Shown in pieces: positions 30,378-39,815 of a stretch of DNA of 64,000 bases. The number at the start of each line of letters is the position of its first letter. The stretch's first letter is position 1. A program made the position numbers and the translations under genes. Source of the DNA: Mucilaginibacter celer (GTDB lineage Bacteria > Bacteroidota > Bacteroidia > Sphingobacteriales > Sphingobacteriaceae); the NCBI RefSeq assembly GCF_003576455.2, contig NZ_CP032869.1, positions 4,588,001 to 4,652,000 on the forward strand. Direction: 5' to 3'. The notes below the pieces were generated by a model. The model was given only the letters and a program-made list of their open reading frames with translations. It had not been told where the DNA came from and made no database searches.

Positions 30378-32165
30378 ATGTGCCGCATAGCCGGAATTGT
30401 TTCCGGCAGGGTACCCTCCGGCGAAATCCGGATTAAAGTAAAATCGATGTGCGGGGCGCAGCAACACGGCGGCCCGGACGATGAGGGAGTTTTTTATGAT
30501 GAAACAGCAGGGCTGGCTTTCGGTCACCGGCGTTTATCCATCATTGATCTGAGCCGCAACGGGCATCAACCCATGGTGGATGCCGGCCAAAAAGCATGGA
30601 TCAGTTTCAATGGCGAAATTTATAACTACCCCGAACTGAAAGCCGAACTTATAAAACTTGGTGCACAATTTAAATCAGGCACTGATACGGAGGTTATTTT
30701 GCAGGCTTACCTTTATTGGGGCACCGCAGCTTTTTCAAAATTCAGGGGCATGTTTGCCTTTGCCCTGTATGATGTTGCAAAAGCAGTAACCTACCTGGTG
30801 CGGGATACGGCGGGTATAAAGCCTTTGTATTACTCCACAACAAACCAAACGCTAAGTTTTGCATCGGAGGTACGGGCATTTAAAGCGGCTGGCTTGGGTG
30901 ATGAAAACGACCAGGACTGGCAGATCAGGTTATTAGCATTTGGCCATATCCCCGAACCATATACCACGCTGAAAAATGTTTTCAGCTTACCTAAAGGGCA
31001 TTTTTTACTATGGGAACATGCAAGTGCCCGGTATACCATCAGCAGCTATCAAACTGCAGATACAGTAACGCAGATAACTGATATTACTGAAGCCCGGCAA
31101 CTCATTGCCGGTACGCTTAAAGCAGGCGTAAAAAGGCAGCTGATTGCTGATGCTCCTATCGGTGTATTTTTAAGCGGAGGTATCGATTCAAGTTTGATCA
31201 CGCTGCTGGCTAATCAATATAAAAAAGAGCAGCTTAAAACCATCTCGATATTTTTTGATGAAAAAAGCTATGATGAGCGGGGCTATCAGCAAATCATCAA
31301 CAATAAAATAAGCGGGCAAAACTTTTCGCACCTGGTAACACAAAGCGATTTTGAAGTTTTTTTTCCGCAGATCATTGCCGCCATGGATCTGCCCACTACA
31401 GACGGTATAAACAGTTGGTTTATCAGCAAATACGCTCATGACGACGGCTTAAAAGCGGTACTATCAGGTATTGGGGCCGACGAACTTTTTGGTGGGTACC
31501 CATCATTTAACCGCATAAAGTACCTGGGCTATTTACGCAAGCTGCCGTCAAAAGTATTTTCGGCGTTCAGCAGTTTTGCGCCCGATCATTATAAAAAACT
31601 GAGTTTTCTAAGTGTAGATCATCCTGTGGCGGACTACCTTGCATTAAGAGGCTTGTTTTCGCGGGGCGATATTGCAGCTATTTTGGATACTGATACCCGG
31701 CATATCAACGATGTGTTGTTTGCCTCGCCGGGCACCGGAGCACCACGTAGCTACAACGAGGAACAAGCGTCCTGGTTTGAAACCAACCTGTACATGCAAA
31801 ACCAGCTGCTTCGCGATACCGATGTGATGAGCATGAACCACGGCCTTGAAGCGCGCGTGCCTTTTTTGGATGAGGATTTTACCAACGCGGCTCATCGTAT
31901 TGCACCGGCAATCAGGTTTAATGCCGGGCAACCTAAAAAACTGTTGATAGATAGCTTCAGCAGCCTCATCCCGCCCGAGATCTGGAACCGACCGAAAATG
32001 GGATTTACATTCCCGCTGCAAAAATGGATGCGCGAGCATGAGCAGATTAGCAATGTAAACATGTACAAGGGTAAAAAAGCCCAAAACATTATACAGCAAT
32101 TTAAAACCAATACCCTGCACTGGTCTAAGGCGTTTGCCTTGTACCAGGTACAAAATCATGGCTAA
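30378..32165 (+). CDS. asnB: Glutamine-hydrolysing asparagine synthase family protein
   Basis: A 595-residue, two-domain amidotransferase. The class II glutaminase domain begins MCRIAGIVSG, so Cys2 becomes the N-terminal nucleophile. The synthetase PP-loop reads FLSGGIDSSLITLL near residues 262-275. Members in polysaccharide loci (WbpS-like, exosortase-linked) probably amidate a sugar carboxylate or another acid rather than aspartate. That is inference from context; housekeeping AsnB cannot be excluded. Its end overlaps the next glycosyltransferase by 8 bp. Confidence 0.9.
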   Translation: MCRIAGIVSGRVPSGEIRIKVKSMCGAQQHGGPDDEGVFYDETAGLAFGHRRLSIIDLSRNGHQPMVDAGQKAWISFNGEIYNYPELKAELIKLGAQFKSGTDTEVILQAYLYWGTAAFSKFRGMFAFALYDVAKAVTYLVRDTAGIKPLYYSTTNQTLSFASEVRAFKAAGLGDENDQDWQIRLLAFGHIPEPYTTLKNVFSLPKGHFLLWEHASARYTISSYQTADTVTQITDITEARQLIAGTLKAGVKRQLIADAPIGVFLSGGIDSSLITLLANQYKKEQLKTISIFFDEKSYDERGYQQIINNKISGQNFSHLVTQSDFEVFFPQIIAAMDLPTTDGINSWFISKYAHDDGLKAVLSGIGADELFGGYPSFNRIKYLGYLRKLPSKVFSAFSSFAPDHYKKLSFLSVDHPVADYLALRGLFSRGDIAAILDTDTRHINDVLFASPGTGAPRSYNEEQASWFETNLYMQNQLLRDTDVMSMNHGLEARVPFLDEDFTNAAHRIAPAIRFNAGQPKKLLIDSFSSLIPPEIWNRPKMGFTFPLQKWMREHEQISNVNMYKGKKAQNIIQQFKTNTLHWSKAFALYQVQNHG

Positions 32166-33276
32166 AAAAGTAACCCTGTTTACTTTGCAAACCTTTGGTG
32201 CTACAGGCGGCATTCAAAAAATGACCCGCACGCTTGGGCATTCGCTGTACCGGGTGGCTTTGAAAAATAAATGGCGCTTTGAACTATGGTCGGCTTATGA
32301 TAAGCAAACCGATTTGATGCAGCAATATCTACCTCCGGCCTGTTTTAAAGGCTTTGGTATTAACCGGGTGAGCTTTGTTTTAAAAACCATTTTTAACCCC
32401 GTAATACTGGATGTAGCTATTTTAAGCCATGTTAACCTGGCTATCCTTGGCCACATATTAAAATTCATTAATCCGCACTGCCAAATTTGGCTGGTGGCCC
32501 ACGGTATTGAGGTTTGGCGACCTCTTTCTTTTTTTAAGCGGGCATTGCTCAATAACTGCGATAAGGTGATTTGCGTGAGCAATTTTACCATGCAGCAAAT
32601 GGTGAGCAGGCATGGCATCAGCGAGAAAAAATGCGTTGTGCTTAACAATGCCATCGATCCTTTTATGCAGTTGCCGCATGCCTTTGCCAAACCCGAAAAA
32701 CTATTACGGCGCTACGGTTTGAACCACGACGATGTTATTATTTTTTCATTAACCCGCCTGGCCTGTACCGAGCAATATAAAGGTTACGACCAGGTGATCA
32801 GAACTTTAAATCATTTAAAAACAAAGTTCCCTCAAATAAAATACGTACTCTCGGGCAAATATGATCAGCAGGAACAAATCCGCATCCAGAAGCTGATTGA
32901 TGAATATGGCGTTAAAGATCAGATCATCCTTACCGGCTTTATTGACGAGCAGGAACTGGCCGAGCATTTTTTACTGGCCGATTTGTTTGTTTTACCAAGT
33001 AAAAAAGAGGGTTTTGGTATAGTATTTATTGAAGCGATGGCCTGCGGGCTGCCGGTTATTTGCGGGAACGTTGACGGCAGTGTGGATGCCATACGCAACG
33101 GCGAGCTGGGCGAAGCTATTGATCCCGACGATCTGGATCAGCTTAGCGAAGCCATATCAAGGCATCTTCAAAACCCTTTAACAGCCGATAAACGCAAAAC
33201 GCTGCAGAACCAATGCGTAACCTACTTTAACGAACACGATTACATGACCAAACTGGAACGGCTGATTAATGAGTAA
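32158..33276 (+). CDS. Family 4 glycosyltransferase
   Basis: A 372-residue GT-B enzyme. The N-terminal half has TLQTFGATGGIQKMTRTL, and the C-terminal half has the retaining GT4 signature PSKKEGFGIVFIEAMACGLP near residues 280-299. The start is placed at the ATG at 32158, which overlaps the asnB stop. The frame extending upstream would be read inside asnB. It overlaps the ABC permease gene by 8 bp. Donor and acceptor are unknown. Confidence 0.92.
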   Translation: MAKKVTLFTLQTFGATGGIQKMTRTLGHSLYRVALKNKWRFELWSAYDKQTDLMQQYLPPACFKGFGINRVSFVLKTIFNPVILDVAILSHVNLAILGHILKFINPHCQIWLVAHGIEVWRPLSFFKRALLNNCDKVICVSNFTMQQMVSRHGISEKKCVVLNNAIDPFMQLPHAFAKPEKLLRRYGLNHDDVIIFSLTRLACTEQYKGYDQVIRTLNHLKTKFPQIKYVLSGKYDQQEQIRIQKLIDEYGVKDQIILTGFIDEQELAEHFLLADLFVLPSKKEGFGIVFIEAMACGLPVICGNVDGSVDAIRNGELGEAIDPDDLDQLSEAISRHLQNPLTADKRKTLQNQCVTYFNEHDYMTKLERLINE

Positions 33277-34132
33277 TGTAACGCCCGAAAAGTGGGATTT
33301 TGAAATAAACGCCAAAAACAGCCTGCTCGATCTGAAGCTGAAAGAACTGTGGCATTACCGCGACTTGCTGATACTATTGGTGCGCCGGGATTTTGTTTCG
33401 TTTTATAAGCAAACCATTTTAGGGCCGATATGGTTTTTTGTGCAGCCGATAGTAACCATAGCGTTTTATACCATTGTGTTTGGCGGTTTGGCCGGGATCC
33501 CGGTAGATGGTTTGCCCAAAGCGTTATTTTACCTGGCAGGCACCATTGTTTGGAATTATTTTTCTGATTGCCTTATTAAAACGTCAACTGTATTTAAAGA
33601 TAATGCCGCCATGCTGGGTAAGGTTTACTTCCCGCGGTTAATTATGCCGGTTAGCATCGTACTGTCAAATCTGGTGCGTTTTGCAGTACAACTGTTGCTT
33701 TTTGTTGCGTTATACATGGTATTTTTAGCAAAGGGCGAGCAGATAGCGCCTAATTATTTCGCGTTGCTGCTACCGGTGCTTATCCTGATGATAGCTTCGT
33801 TGGGATTGGGATTAGGGATGATCATATCAGCCGTAACCACCAAGTACCGTGATATCGCTTTTTTGGTAACCTTCGGTGTGCCGCTTTTAATGTATGCCAC
33901 TACGGTAATCTATCCTTTATCAGTAGTACAAACCCAACATGCAAAATACGCCTGGATCATCGAGGCTAATCCTATTACAGCTGTAATTGAAATTTTCAGG
34001 TACGGCTTTTTAGGCAAGGGTAGTTTTAGTTGGGAACTTTTAGGCTATAGCGCGCTAACCACAGCTATTATTTTGATAATAGGCACAGTGGTATTTAATA
34101 AAGTTGAAAAGGCTTTTGTTGATACGGTATAA
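33269..34132 (+). CDS. ABC-2 polysaccharide exporter permease (Wzm-like)
   Basis: A 287-residue inner-membrane subunit with six predicted helices. It starts with an amphipathic segment containing KELWHYRDLLILLVRRDFVSFYKQTILGP split across the first ~60 residues, typical of ABC-2 O-antigen exporters. The last helix is followed by VEKAFVDTV. It forms a complex with the ATPase encoded directly after it without spacing. Together they move undecaprenyl-linked glycan across the inner membrane. Confidence 0.94.
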   Translation: MSNVTPEKWDFEINAKNSLLDLKLKELWHYRDLLILLVRRDFVSFYKQTILGPIWFFVQPIVTIAFYTIVFGGLAGIPVDGLPKALFYLAGTIVWNYFSDCLIKTSTVFKDNAAMLGKVYFPRLIMPVSIVLSNLVRFAVQLLLFVALYMVFLAKGEQIAPNYFALLLPVLILMIASLGLGLGMIISAVTTKYRDIAFLVTFGVPLLMYATTVIYPLSVVQTQHAKYAWIIEANPITAVIEIFRYGFLGKGSFSWELLGYSALTTAIILIIGTVVFNKVEKAFVDTV

Positions 34133-35398
34133 ATGAGCACGGTTATCAAAGTCGAAAATCTATCAAAAGCCTATCAACTGGGTGATTTTGGCACCGGCAC
34201 CATCTCGCGCGACCTGGAACGATTCTGGGCCAGGCTCCGTGGTAAAGAAGACCCGTTTTTAAAAATAGGCGAGATCAATGACCGTAGCACCAAAGGTACC
34301 AGCGATGTGGTATGGAGCCTTAACGACATCAACTTTGAGATTGACCAGGGCGATGCGGTTGGCATTATCGGCCGTAACGGTGCGGGCAAAAGTACCTTAC
34401 TTAAAATTTTAAGCAGGGTTACCTCCCCTACCACCGGTTCGGTAAAAATGCGGGGGCGGATAGCCAGTTTGTTGGAAGTGGGCACCGGATTCCACCCCGA
34501 GTTAACCGGGCGCGAAAATATCTACCTGAACGGTGCTATTCTGGGCATGCGCAAAGCCGAAATTAAACGAAAATTTGATGAGATAGTTGATTTTTCGGGT
34601 GTTGAGCGTTATATCGATACACCGGTGAAGCGTTATTCATCGGGCATGTATGTGCGGCTGGCCTTCGCGGTGGCGGCGCACCTGGAAAGTGAAATTTTAA
34701 TTATCGACGAGGTATTGGCCGTAGGCGATGCCGAATTTCAGAAAAAATGCCTCGGCAAAATGGGCCAGGTAAGCAAAGGCGAAGGGCGTACCGTTTTATT
34801 TGTCAGCCACAACATGGCCGCAGTGAAAACGCTTTGCAATAAAGGGATAGTGCTGGCCAACGGGCAACTCATTTATCAAAACAAACAACTGGAAGCCGTC
34901 AGCTTTTATCAAACCAACAACAATACAAAATCAAGCTTTCAGCATCATGGCGATTTGGATTCGGCACCGGGAAATGAAAATATCCGGGTATTGAAATTTG
35001 TGATCCAATCCCTTGAGGGTGAAAGCATTTCGATATCAACCGGATTGAGCTTTGAGATGACCTTTTTTAATAAAAAGGCAGGTATCAACCTCGATGCTAC
35101 TTTCGAGTTAAAAAACAGCGATGAGATCCCGGTATTTCATAACGGCACGCTCATCTCCACCAATAACGATTCAAAAACCGGTTTCTATACCGTAAAAGGA
35201 ATCATCCCGCCCAATTTATTAAATGCGGGAAATTACGCGTTCAAGCTTATATTTGGTGAAAACCAGCGCTATTTGTTGTTTGGTACAGATGATTTTATCG
35301 GGTTCGAGGTTGAAAACGAAAGCGAAGGTAGCAACAGCTTTTTAGCACCGGGGGTAATCCACCCCAAAATAAACTTTACCGTTAATTACCAGGCTTAA
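34133..35398 (+). CDS. ABC polysaccharide exporter ATPase (Wzt-like) with C-terminal domain
   Basis: A 421-residue ATPase. Walker A is GIIGRNGAGKSTLLKIL near residues 77-93, the signature is YSSGMYVRLAFAVAAH, and Walker B is ILIIDEVLAVGD. Residues about 265-421 form a beta-rich extension like the Wzt carbohydrate-binding domain that recognises the finished, capped polymer end. Such a domain predicts that this transporter reads a terminal modification, which fits the neighbouring sugar-modifying genes. Confidence 0.95.
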   Translation: MSTVIKVENLSKAYQLGDFGTGTISRDLERFWARLRGKEDPFLKIGEINDRSTKGTSDVVWSLNDINFEIDQGDAVGIIGRNGAGKSTLLKILSRVTSPTTGSVKMRGRIASLLEVGTGFHPELTGRENIYLNGAILGMRKAEIKRKFDEIVDFSGVERYIDTPVKRYSSGMYVRLAFAVAAHLESEILIIDEVLAVGDAEFQKKCLGKMGQVSKGEGRTVLFVSHNMAAVKTLCNKGIVLANGQLIYQNKQLEAVSFYQTNNNTKSSFQHHGDLDSAPGNENIRVLKFVIQSLEGESISISTGLSFEMTFFNKKAGINLDATFELKNSDEIPVFHNGTLISTNNDSKTGFYTVKGIIPPNLLNAGNYAFKLIFGENQRYLLFGTDDFIGFEVENESEGSNSFLAPGVIHPKINFTVNYQA

Positions 35399-35405
35399 TA
35401 AAAAT

Positions 35406-35810
35406 ATGGAAAGCCCGTACATTATTCAGTTGCCGAAATTTTTAGATGACAGGGGAAACCTCTCATTTATTGAAGAGAACAACCATATCCCTTTTAAAAT
35501 TGAGCGCACCTACTGGATTTATGATGTACCGGGCGGCGAACGCCGGGGCGGCCATGCCTACCTGAGCTTGCAGGAGTTTATAGTCGCCTTAAGCGGCAGC
35601 TTTGATGTAGTGCTGCACGATGGCGATAAGGAAATGCGTTTCAGCCTTAACCGATCGTACTATGGTTTATATGTACCGAAAATGATGTGGCGCGAGATTG
35701 AGAATTTCTCAACTAATTCATTAGCGCTCATTTTGGCGGATGGAAAATATGACGAACAGGATTATATCAGGGATTTTGACCGGTTTGTAAGCAAAGCCCA
35801 TGAACAGTAA
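35406..35810 (+). CDS. FdtA/QdtA-like cupin, sugar-nucleotide ketoisomerase paralogue 1
   Basis: A 134-residue cupin of the WxcM/FdtA family. Known members convert dTDP-4-keto-6-deoxyglucose to a 3-keto isomer. The core reads YDVPGGERRGGHAYLSLQEF. In characterised enzymes an HxH pair is part of the active site; here the second position is Tyr (His50, Tyr52), so activity may be altered or lost. It sits directly before a second paralogue that keeps HxH and overlaps it by 11 bp. A non-catalytic partner role or a different substrate are both possible. Confidence 0.88.
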   Translation: MESPYIIQLPKFLDDRGNLSFIEENNHIPFKIERTYWIYDVPGGERRGGHAYLSLQEFIVALSGSFDVVLHDGDKEMRFSLNRSYYGLYVPKMMWREIENFSTNSLALILADGKYDEQDYIRDFDRFVSKAHEQ

Positions 35811-36222
35811 AACAAACACCGTTTTTGATTGCAATATCATCCACCTGCGCCGCATTCATAACCGGGCAGGTAACATTACGCCGGTGGAGAACAACATCCA
35901 TGTGCCCTTTGATGTAAAGCGGATTTACTATTTATATGATATCCCCGGTGGCGAATCGCGCGCGGCGCACGGGCATAAACAGTTGGAGCAATTTATTGTA
36001 GCGGCCAGCGGTAGTTTTGATTTGACCATTGATGATGGCATCAACAAAAAAACCGTGCAGCTAAACCGCCCCTACATGGGCCTGCATGTAAAGCCTGGCA
36101 TCTGGCGTGATATTTCAAATTTTTCATCGGGCGCTATCTGCCTGGTATTGGCTTCGATGTTATATACCGAAGAGGATTACCTGCGGGATTATACTGCCTT
36201 TAAACAATATAAAAACCTGTGA
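35800..36222 (+). CDS. FdtA/QdtA-like cupin, sugar-nucleotide ketoisomerase paralogue 2
   Basis: A 140-residue cupin paralogue with YDIPGGESRAAHGHKQLEQF, keeping both histidines (His57 and His59). This is the copy I expect to be the active 3,4-ketoisomerase, feeding a 3-keto sugar to the DegT aminotransferase encoded further down. Whether the product is the galacto or gluco form cannot be told from sequence. It overlaps the preceding paralogue and the following GNAT (GTGA junction). Confidence 0.9.
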   Translation: MNSKTNTVFDCNIIHLRRIHNRAGNITPVENNIHVPFDVKRIYYLYDIPGGESRAAHGHKQLEQFIVAASGSFDLTIDDGINKKTVQLNRPYMGLHVKPGIWRDISNFSSGAICLVLASMLYTEEDYLRDYTAFKQYKNL

Positions 36223-36752
36223 TAGCCTTACCCGCTCACCGATACGGATTAATTTTCAGGCTGGTTGAGGAGCATGACGCCGGATTTATTTTGAGCCTTC
36301 GTACCGATCCTAAACTATCCAAACATGTTTCGCCGGTAAGCAATGATCTGGAAGCCCAAAAAGCCTGGATCCGTAATTATAAGGAGAGGGAATTACTGGG
36401 CGAGGAATATTACTTTTTATATACCGATGCAGAGCATGAACCTCAAGGGGTTTTCAGGCTATACAACATCGATGGCGATACCGTAACTTCGGGCAGCTGG
36501 CTGGCCAAAAGCGGCGGCGACGAACTAAACCCCATTAAAGCCGACCTGTTTTTAACATGGGCTATTTTTGAAGGGTTTGGTTTTGAACGCTGCCTGATCG
36601 ATGTGCGTAAAGACAATAAAAAACTGGTACGCTACCACAAAATGTTTTTTACCCAAACCGGCGAAGACGAGCAAAACATTTATATGGTGATGCACCGCGA
36701 CGGGTATCAGCGGAAACTTAAATTTTTAACAGATATTATCGACCCCAAATAA
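36219..36752 (+). CDS. GNAT acyltransferase, candidate amino-sugar N-acyltransferase
   Basis: A 177-residue GNAT of the RimJ/RimL type. It shows the N-terminal FRLVEEHDAGFILSLRTDP and a late FEGFGFERCLIDVRKDNKKL segment replacing a plain acetyl-CoA loop. The start is GTG at 36219, overlapping the previous stop as GTGA. Being between the ketoisomerases and the ACP gene, it is a good candidate to move an acyl group from ACP or CoA onto the 3-amino group of the sugar. This is inference. Confidence 0.82.
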   Translation: MIALPAHRYGLIFRLVEEHDAGFILSLRTDPKLSKHVSPVSNDLEAQKAWIRNYKERELLGEEYYFLYTDAEHEPQGVFRLYNIDGDTVTSGSWLAKSGGDELNPIKADLFLTWAIFEGFGFERCLIDVRKDNKKLVRYHKMFFTQTGEDEQNIYMVMHRDGYQRKLKFLTDIIDPK

Positions 36753-36760
36753 CAACAGCC

Positions 36761-36997
36761 ATGAATATTGAAACATTTGTACAGGAATTTGCCGAACAAT
36801 TTGACGAGATCCCGGCCGAATCATTCGCAGCCGATACGCTGTTTAAAGAAAACGACGAATGGAGTTCGATGACGGCACTATCGGTTATTGCCATGGTTGA
36901 TCAAAACTACTCGGTAAGGCTCACCGGCGACGATGTGCGCAAATCATCAACCATTACCGATATTTATAATATTGTGCTTTCAAAAGCAAACGCGTAA
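36761..36997 (+). CDS. Dedicated acyl carrier protein
   Basis: A 78-residue acidic four-helix protein of ACP type. The phosphopantetheine site aligns at Ser36 in NDEWSSMTALSVIAMVD, at the start of helix II, where housekeeping ACP has DSL. The divergent site suggests a specialised carrier rather than AcpP. The next gene, a KASIII, begins at the base after its stop. Confidence 0.88.
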   Translation: MNIETFVQEFAEQFDEIPAESFAADTLFKENDEWSSMTALSVIAMVDQNYSVRLTGDDVRKSSTITDIYNIVLSKANA

Positions 36998-38056
36998 ATG
37001 GCATATCTGCATATTAAAAATGTGGTAGTTAAAGGTGTATCGGCTTGTGTACCTGCAACTGTGCAGGAAAACACCGGTCTGACCGGTATCCCGGCTGCCG
37101 ATATGGAAAAGCTGATTAAAACAACCGGCGTTGAGCGCAGGCATATTGTAAGCGAAGGCGTCTGCACTTCCGACCTCTGTTTTAAAGCTGCCGAAAAACT
37201 GATCGACGAGCTTGGCTGGGATAAAAACGACATCGGCGGGCTGGTATTCGTATCCCAAACCCCTGATTATATTTTGCCCGCCACCTCCTGCATTTTGCAA
37301 AACAGGCTCGGATTACCTACCGATTGCTTTACGCTGGATATTTCATTGGGATGCTCCGGTTTTATTTACGGATTGAGCACACTTGCGGGCTACATGCAAT
37401 CGGGCATGATTAAGAAAGCTATCCTGCTTACCGGCGATACCTCATCCATCACCAGTTCAAAAAACGATAAAAGCACCTACCCCCTTTTTGGGGACGCAGG
37501 CACCGCAACGGCCCTTGAATTTATTGATAGTGAAGAAGGCCTGAAATTTCATTTAGGCAGCGATGGCAGCGGTTACCAGGCTATTATTATTAATGATGGC
37601 GGCTACCGCAACCTGTTTACTGAAGCATCGGTAGTTGAAAATACAGTTTCGGAAGGGATTGCCCGTACCAATCTGCATTTGGTATTGGATGGCATGGATG
37701 TATTCTCGTTCGGGATCTCGAAAGCCCCGGAATCGGTGAATGCATTGCTTGGCAAATTTGAAATAGACAAAGAAAATATTGATCATTTTTATTTTCACCA
37801 GGCCAACCTGATGATGAATGAAAGGATCAGGAAAAAGCTGCAGCTGCCGGAAGAAAAAGTACCGCTTTCCTTACGGGATTTTGGCAATACCAGCAGTGCT
37901 ACCATCCCCCTCACCATGGTTACCCAAAGCGCCGAAAGCCTGCGCAATGGTAAAAACGAAAACATAGGTTGCGGTTTTGGCGTAGGCCTGTCATGGGGCA
38001 GCGTACATTTTTCTACAGAAAATTTAGTAGTTCCGGATTTAGTTTATCATGATTGA
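36998..38056 (+). CDS. 3-oxoacyl-ACP synthase III (KASIII), copy 1
   Basis: A 352-residue thiolase-fold condensing enzyme. The catalytic triad is complete: Cys119 in LDISLGCSGFIYGL, His267 in YFHQANLMMN, and Asn297 in DFGNTSSATIPL. It would condense an acyl-CoA or acyl-ACP starter with malonyl-ACP. It differs from its partner at 38806 in length and in the acyl-pocket region. The gene is coupled to the ACP (no gap) and to the reductase (8-bp overlap). Confidence 0.93.
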   Translation: MAYLHIKNVVVKGVSACVPATVQENTGLTGIPAADMEKLIKTTGVERRHIVSEGVCTSDLCFKAAEKLIDELGWDKNDIGGLVFVSQTPDYILPATSCILQNRLGLPTDCFTLDISLGCSGFIYGLSTLAGYMQSGMIKKAILLTGDTSSITSSKNDKSTYPLFGDAGTATALEFIDSEEGLKFHLGSDGSGYQAIIINDGGYRNLFTEASVVENTVSEGIARTNLHLVLDGMDVFSFGISKAPESVNALLGKFEIDKENIDHFYFHQANLMMNERIRKKLQLPEEKVPLSLRDFGNTSSATIPLTMVTQSAESLRNGKNENIGCGFGVGLSWGSVHFSTENLVVPDLVYHD

Positions 38057-38804
38057 TTATACTTACAATTTTAGCGGTAAAACAATCCTGGTTACCGGCG
38101 CATCATCAGGCATAGGCAAACAGATCAGTATGGATTGCGCTAAAGCCGGTGCCACGGTAATTATGCTTGGCCGCGATGAAGAACGGCTTAACCAAACGCT
38201 TTCCCAATTAGAGGGCGATGGCCACCAGGTAATAACCGGCGATTTGAAAGACGAAAAATTTATTGAAAGTGCCTGTAAAGCTTTACCTCCGCTGGATGGC
38301 GTAGTACAATCGGCAGGGATGATGAAACTGGTTCCCTTAAAATTTATCAACGCCGCTTTTATTGATGAAATGCTGGCTATTAACCTGCGTGCACCTATCC
38401 TGTTGGTCACTACACTGCAAAAGCTAAAAAAGATAAAGCCGGCATCATCCGTAGTGCTGCTTTCGTCCATAAACGGGGCGGTGATCGGCTCACCGGCTAA
38501 TTCGGTTTATGGCGCAACTAAGGGCGGATTACAATCCTTCTGTAAATCGGCATCGCTTGAGCTGGCGAAAACCAGCATCCGCATCAACTGCATAGCACCG
38601 GCCATGGTTGAAACCGAGGGCACAGCAGTAATTGGCGAGCACGTATCTGCCGAAGCCATCGAAGCTGATAAAAAAAATTACCCCTTAGGCCGTTACGGCA
38701 CACCTGCCGATATTGCCGGCTGCTGCCTGTTTTTATTATCAGGCGCAGGCAGCTGGATTACCGGCACCACCATTACTATCGACGGCGGTTTCACCGCCCA
38801 ATAA
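38049..38804 (+). CDS. SDR-family 3-oxoacyl-ACP reductase (FabG-like)
   Basis: A 251-residue short-chain dehydrogenase. The cofactor motif TGASSGIG lies at residues 16-23, with a catalytic Ser at 139/140 and Tyr154-Lys158 in SVYGATKGG. GRDEER after the second strand suggests NADPH preference. Lying between two KASIII genes and an ACP, it most likely reduces a 3-oxoacyl chain to the 3-hydroxyacyl form. Sugar-nucleotide reduction is the alternative. Confidence 0.9.
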   Translation: MIDYTYNFSGKTILVTGASSGIGKQISMDCAKAGATVIMLGRDEERLNQTLSQLEGDGHQVITGDLKDEKFIESACKALPPLDGVVQSAGMMKLVPLKFINAAFIDEMLAINLRAPILLVTTLQKLKKIKPASSVVLLSSINGAVIGSPANSVYGATKGGLQSFCKSASLELAKTSIRINCIAPAMVETEGTAVIGEHVSAEAIEADKKNYPLGRYGTPADIAGCCLFLLSGAGSWITGTTITIDGGFTAQ

Positions 38805-38805
38805 C

Positions 38806-39807
38806 ATGAATGCTTATATCAAAGCTATTTCCTACCATCTGCCGCAAGGCCAATTGGATAACGCGGCATTATCAGCCCTGTTCCCGGAATGGGGTGTAGA
38901 GAAAATAGCCAATAAAATAGGGGTAGATACCAGGCATATAGCCTCAGTTGATGAATTTGCATCGGATCTGGCTATTGCCGCGGCTCAAAAACTTTTTGCA
39001 GAGTATAGCATCAACCCGGCCGAAATAGATTTCGTGCTCTACTGTACCCAAAGCCCCGATTATTTTTTGCCAACCACGGCCTGTATTATCCAGGATAAAT
39101 TAGGCATCCCGGTGAAAGCCGGGGCGCTTGATTTTAACCTCGGCTGCTCGGGTTACATTTATGGCCTGGCTTTGGCGAAAGGTTTGATAGCTGCCGGGAT
39201 TGCTAAAAACATACTGCTGCTTACCTCCGAAACTTATTCAAAATTTATCCACCCCGGCGATAAGGGCAACCGCACCATTTTTGGTGACGCTGCCGCTGCT
39301 ACCCTGGTTAGCACTGATGGCTTAGCAGCTATTGGTGAGTTTGAATTAGGCACCGATGGCAAAGGGGCCGAAAACCTGATGGTGAAAAAAGGAGCTGTCC
39401 GCTACCCCGATAAAGGGGCTGATAGCATCAATGACGATTATGGCAATGACCAATCGCCGGCACATTTGCACATGGACGGGCCCGAAATTTTTGCGTTTAC
39501 GTCAAAAGCCGTTCCCGGTCTTGTTGCCGATACTCTTGTTAAAAACAATCTTGAAAAAGCCGATATCGACCAGTTTATTTTGCACCAGGCCAACCAGTAT
39601 ATGCTGGAACATCTGCGCAAAAAGATGGAGATCCCGGTCGAAAGTTTTTATATCTACATGGCCAACGTTGGCAACACGGTATCATCAACCATCCCCATCG
39701 CGCTTTACCATGCCATGCTCAACAAACCGGCCGCGCCTGGTACCAACTGGCTTTTGGCCGGCTTTGGCGTAGGTTACTCTTGGGGAGCAACCGTAATAAC
39801 CTTTTAA
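38806..39807 (+). CDS. 3-oxoacyl-ACP synthase III (KASIII), copy 2
   Basis: A 333-residue condensing enzyme, start at the ATG at 38806, one base after the reductase stop. The triad is complete: Cys114 in LDFNLGCSGYIYGL, His260 in FILHQANQYML, and Asn290 in ANVGNTVSSTIPI. It shares the overall plan of copy 1 but is clearly diverged, which suggests a different acyl primer. A second round of extension on a hydroxyacyl chain is a reasonable role (inference). Confidence 0.93.
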   Translation: MNAYIKAISYHLPQGQLDNAALSALFPEWGVEKIANKIGVDTRHIASVDEFASDLAIAAAQKLFAEYSINPAEIDFVLYCTQSPDYFLPTTACIIQDKLGIPVKAGALDFNLGCSGYIYGLALAKGLIAAGIAKNILLLTSETYSKFIHPGDKGNRTIFGDAAAATLVSTDGLAAIGEFELGTDGKGAENLMVKKGAVRYPDKGADSINDDYGNDQSPAHLHMDGPEIFAFTSKAVPGLVADTLVKNNLEKADIDQFILHQANQYMLEHLRKKMEIPVESFYIYMANVGNTVSSTIPIALYHAMLNKPAAPGTNWLLAGFGVGYSWGATVITF

Positions 39808-39815
39808 CCTTCCTG

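Noticed and set aside
38713..38805. Longer N-terminus for the second KASIII, overlapping the reductase
   Set aside because: The 31 extra residues are the reductase gene read in another frame; the ATG at 38806 starts the thiolase fold.
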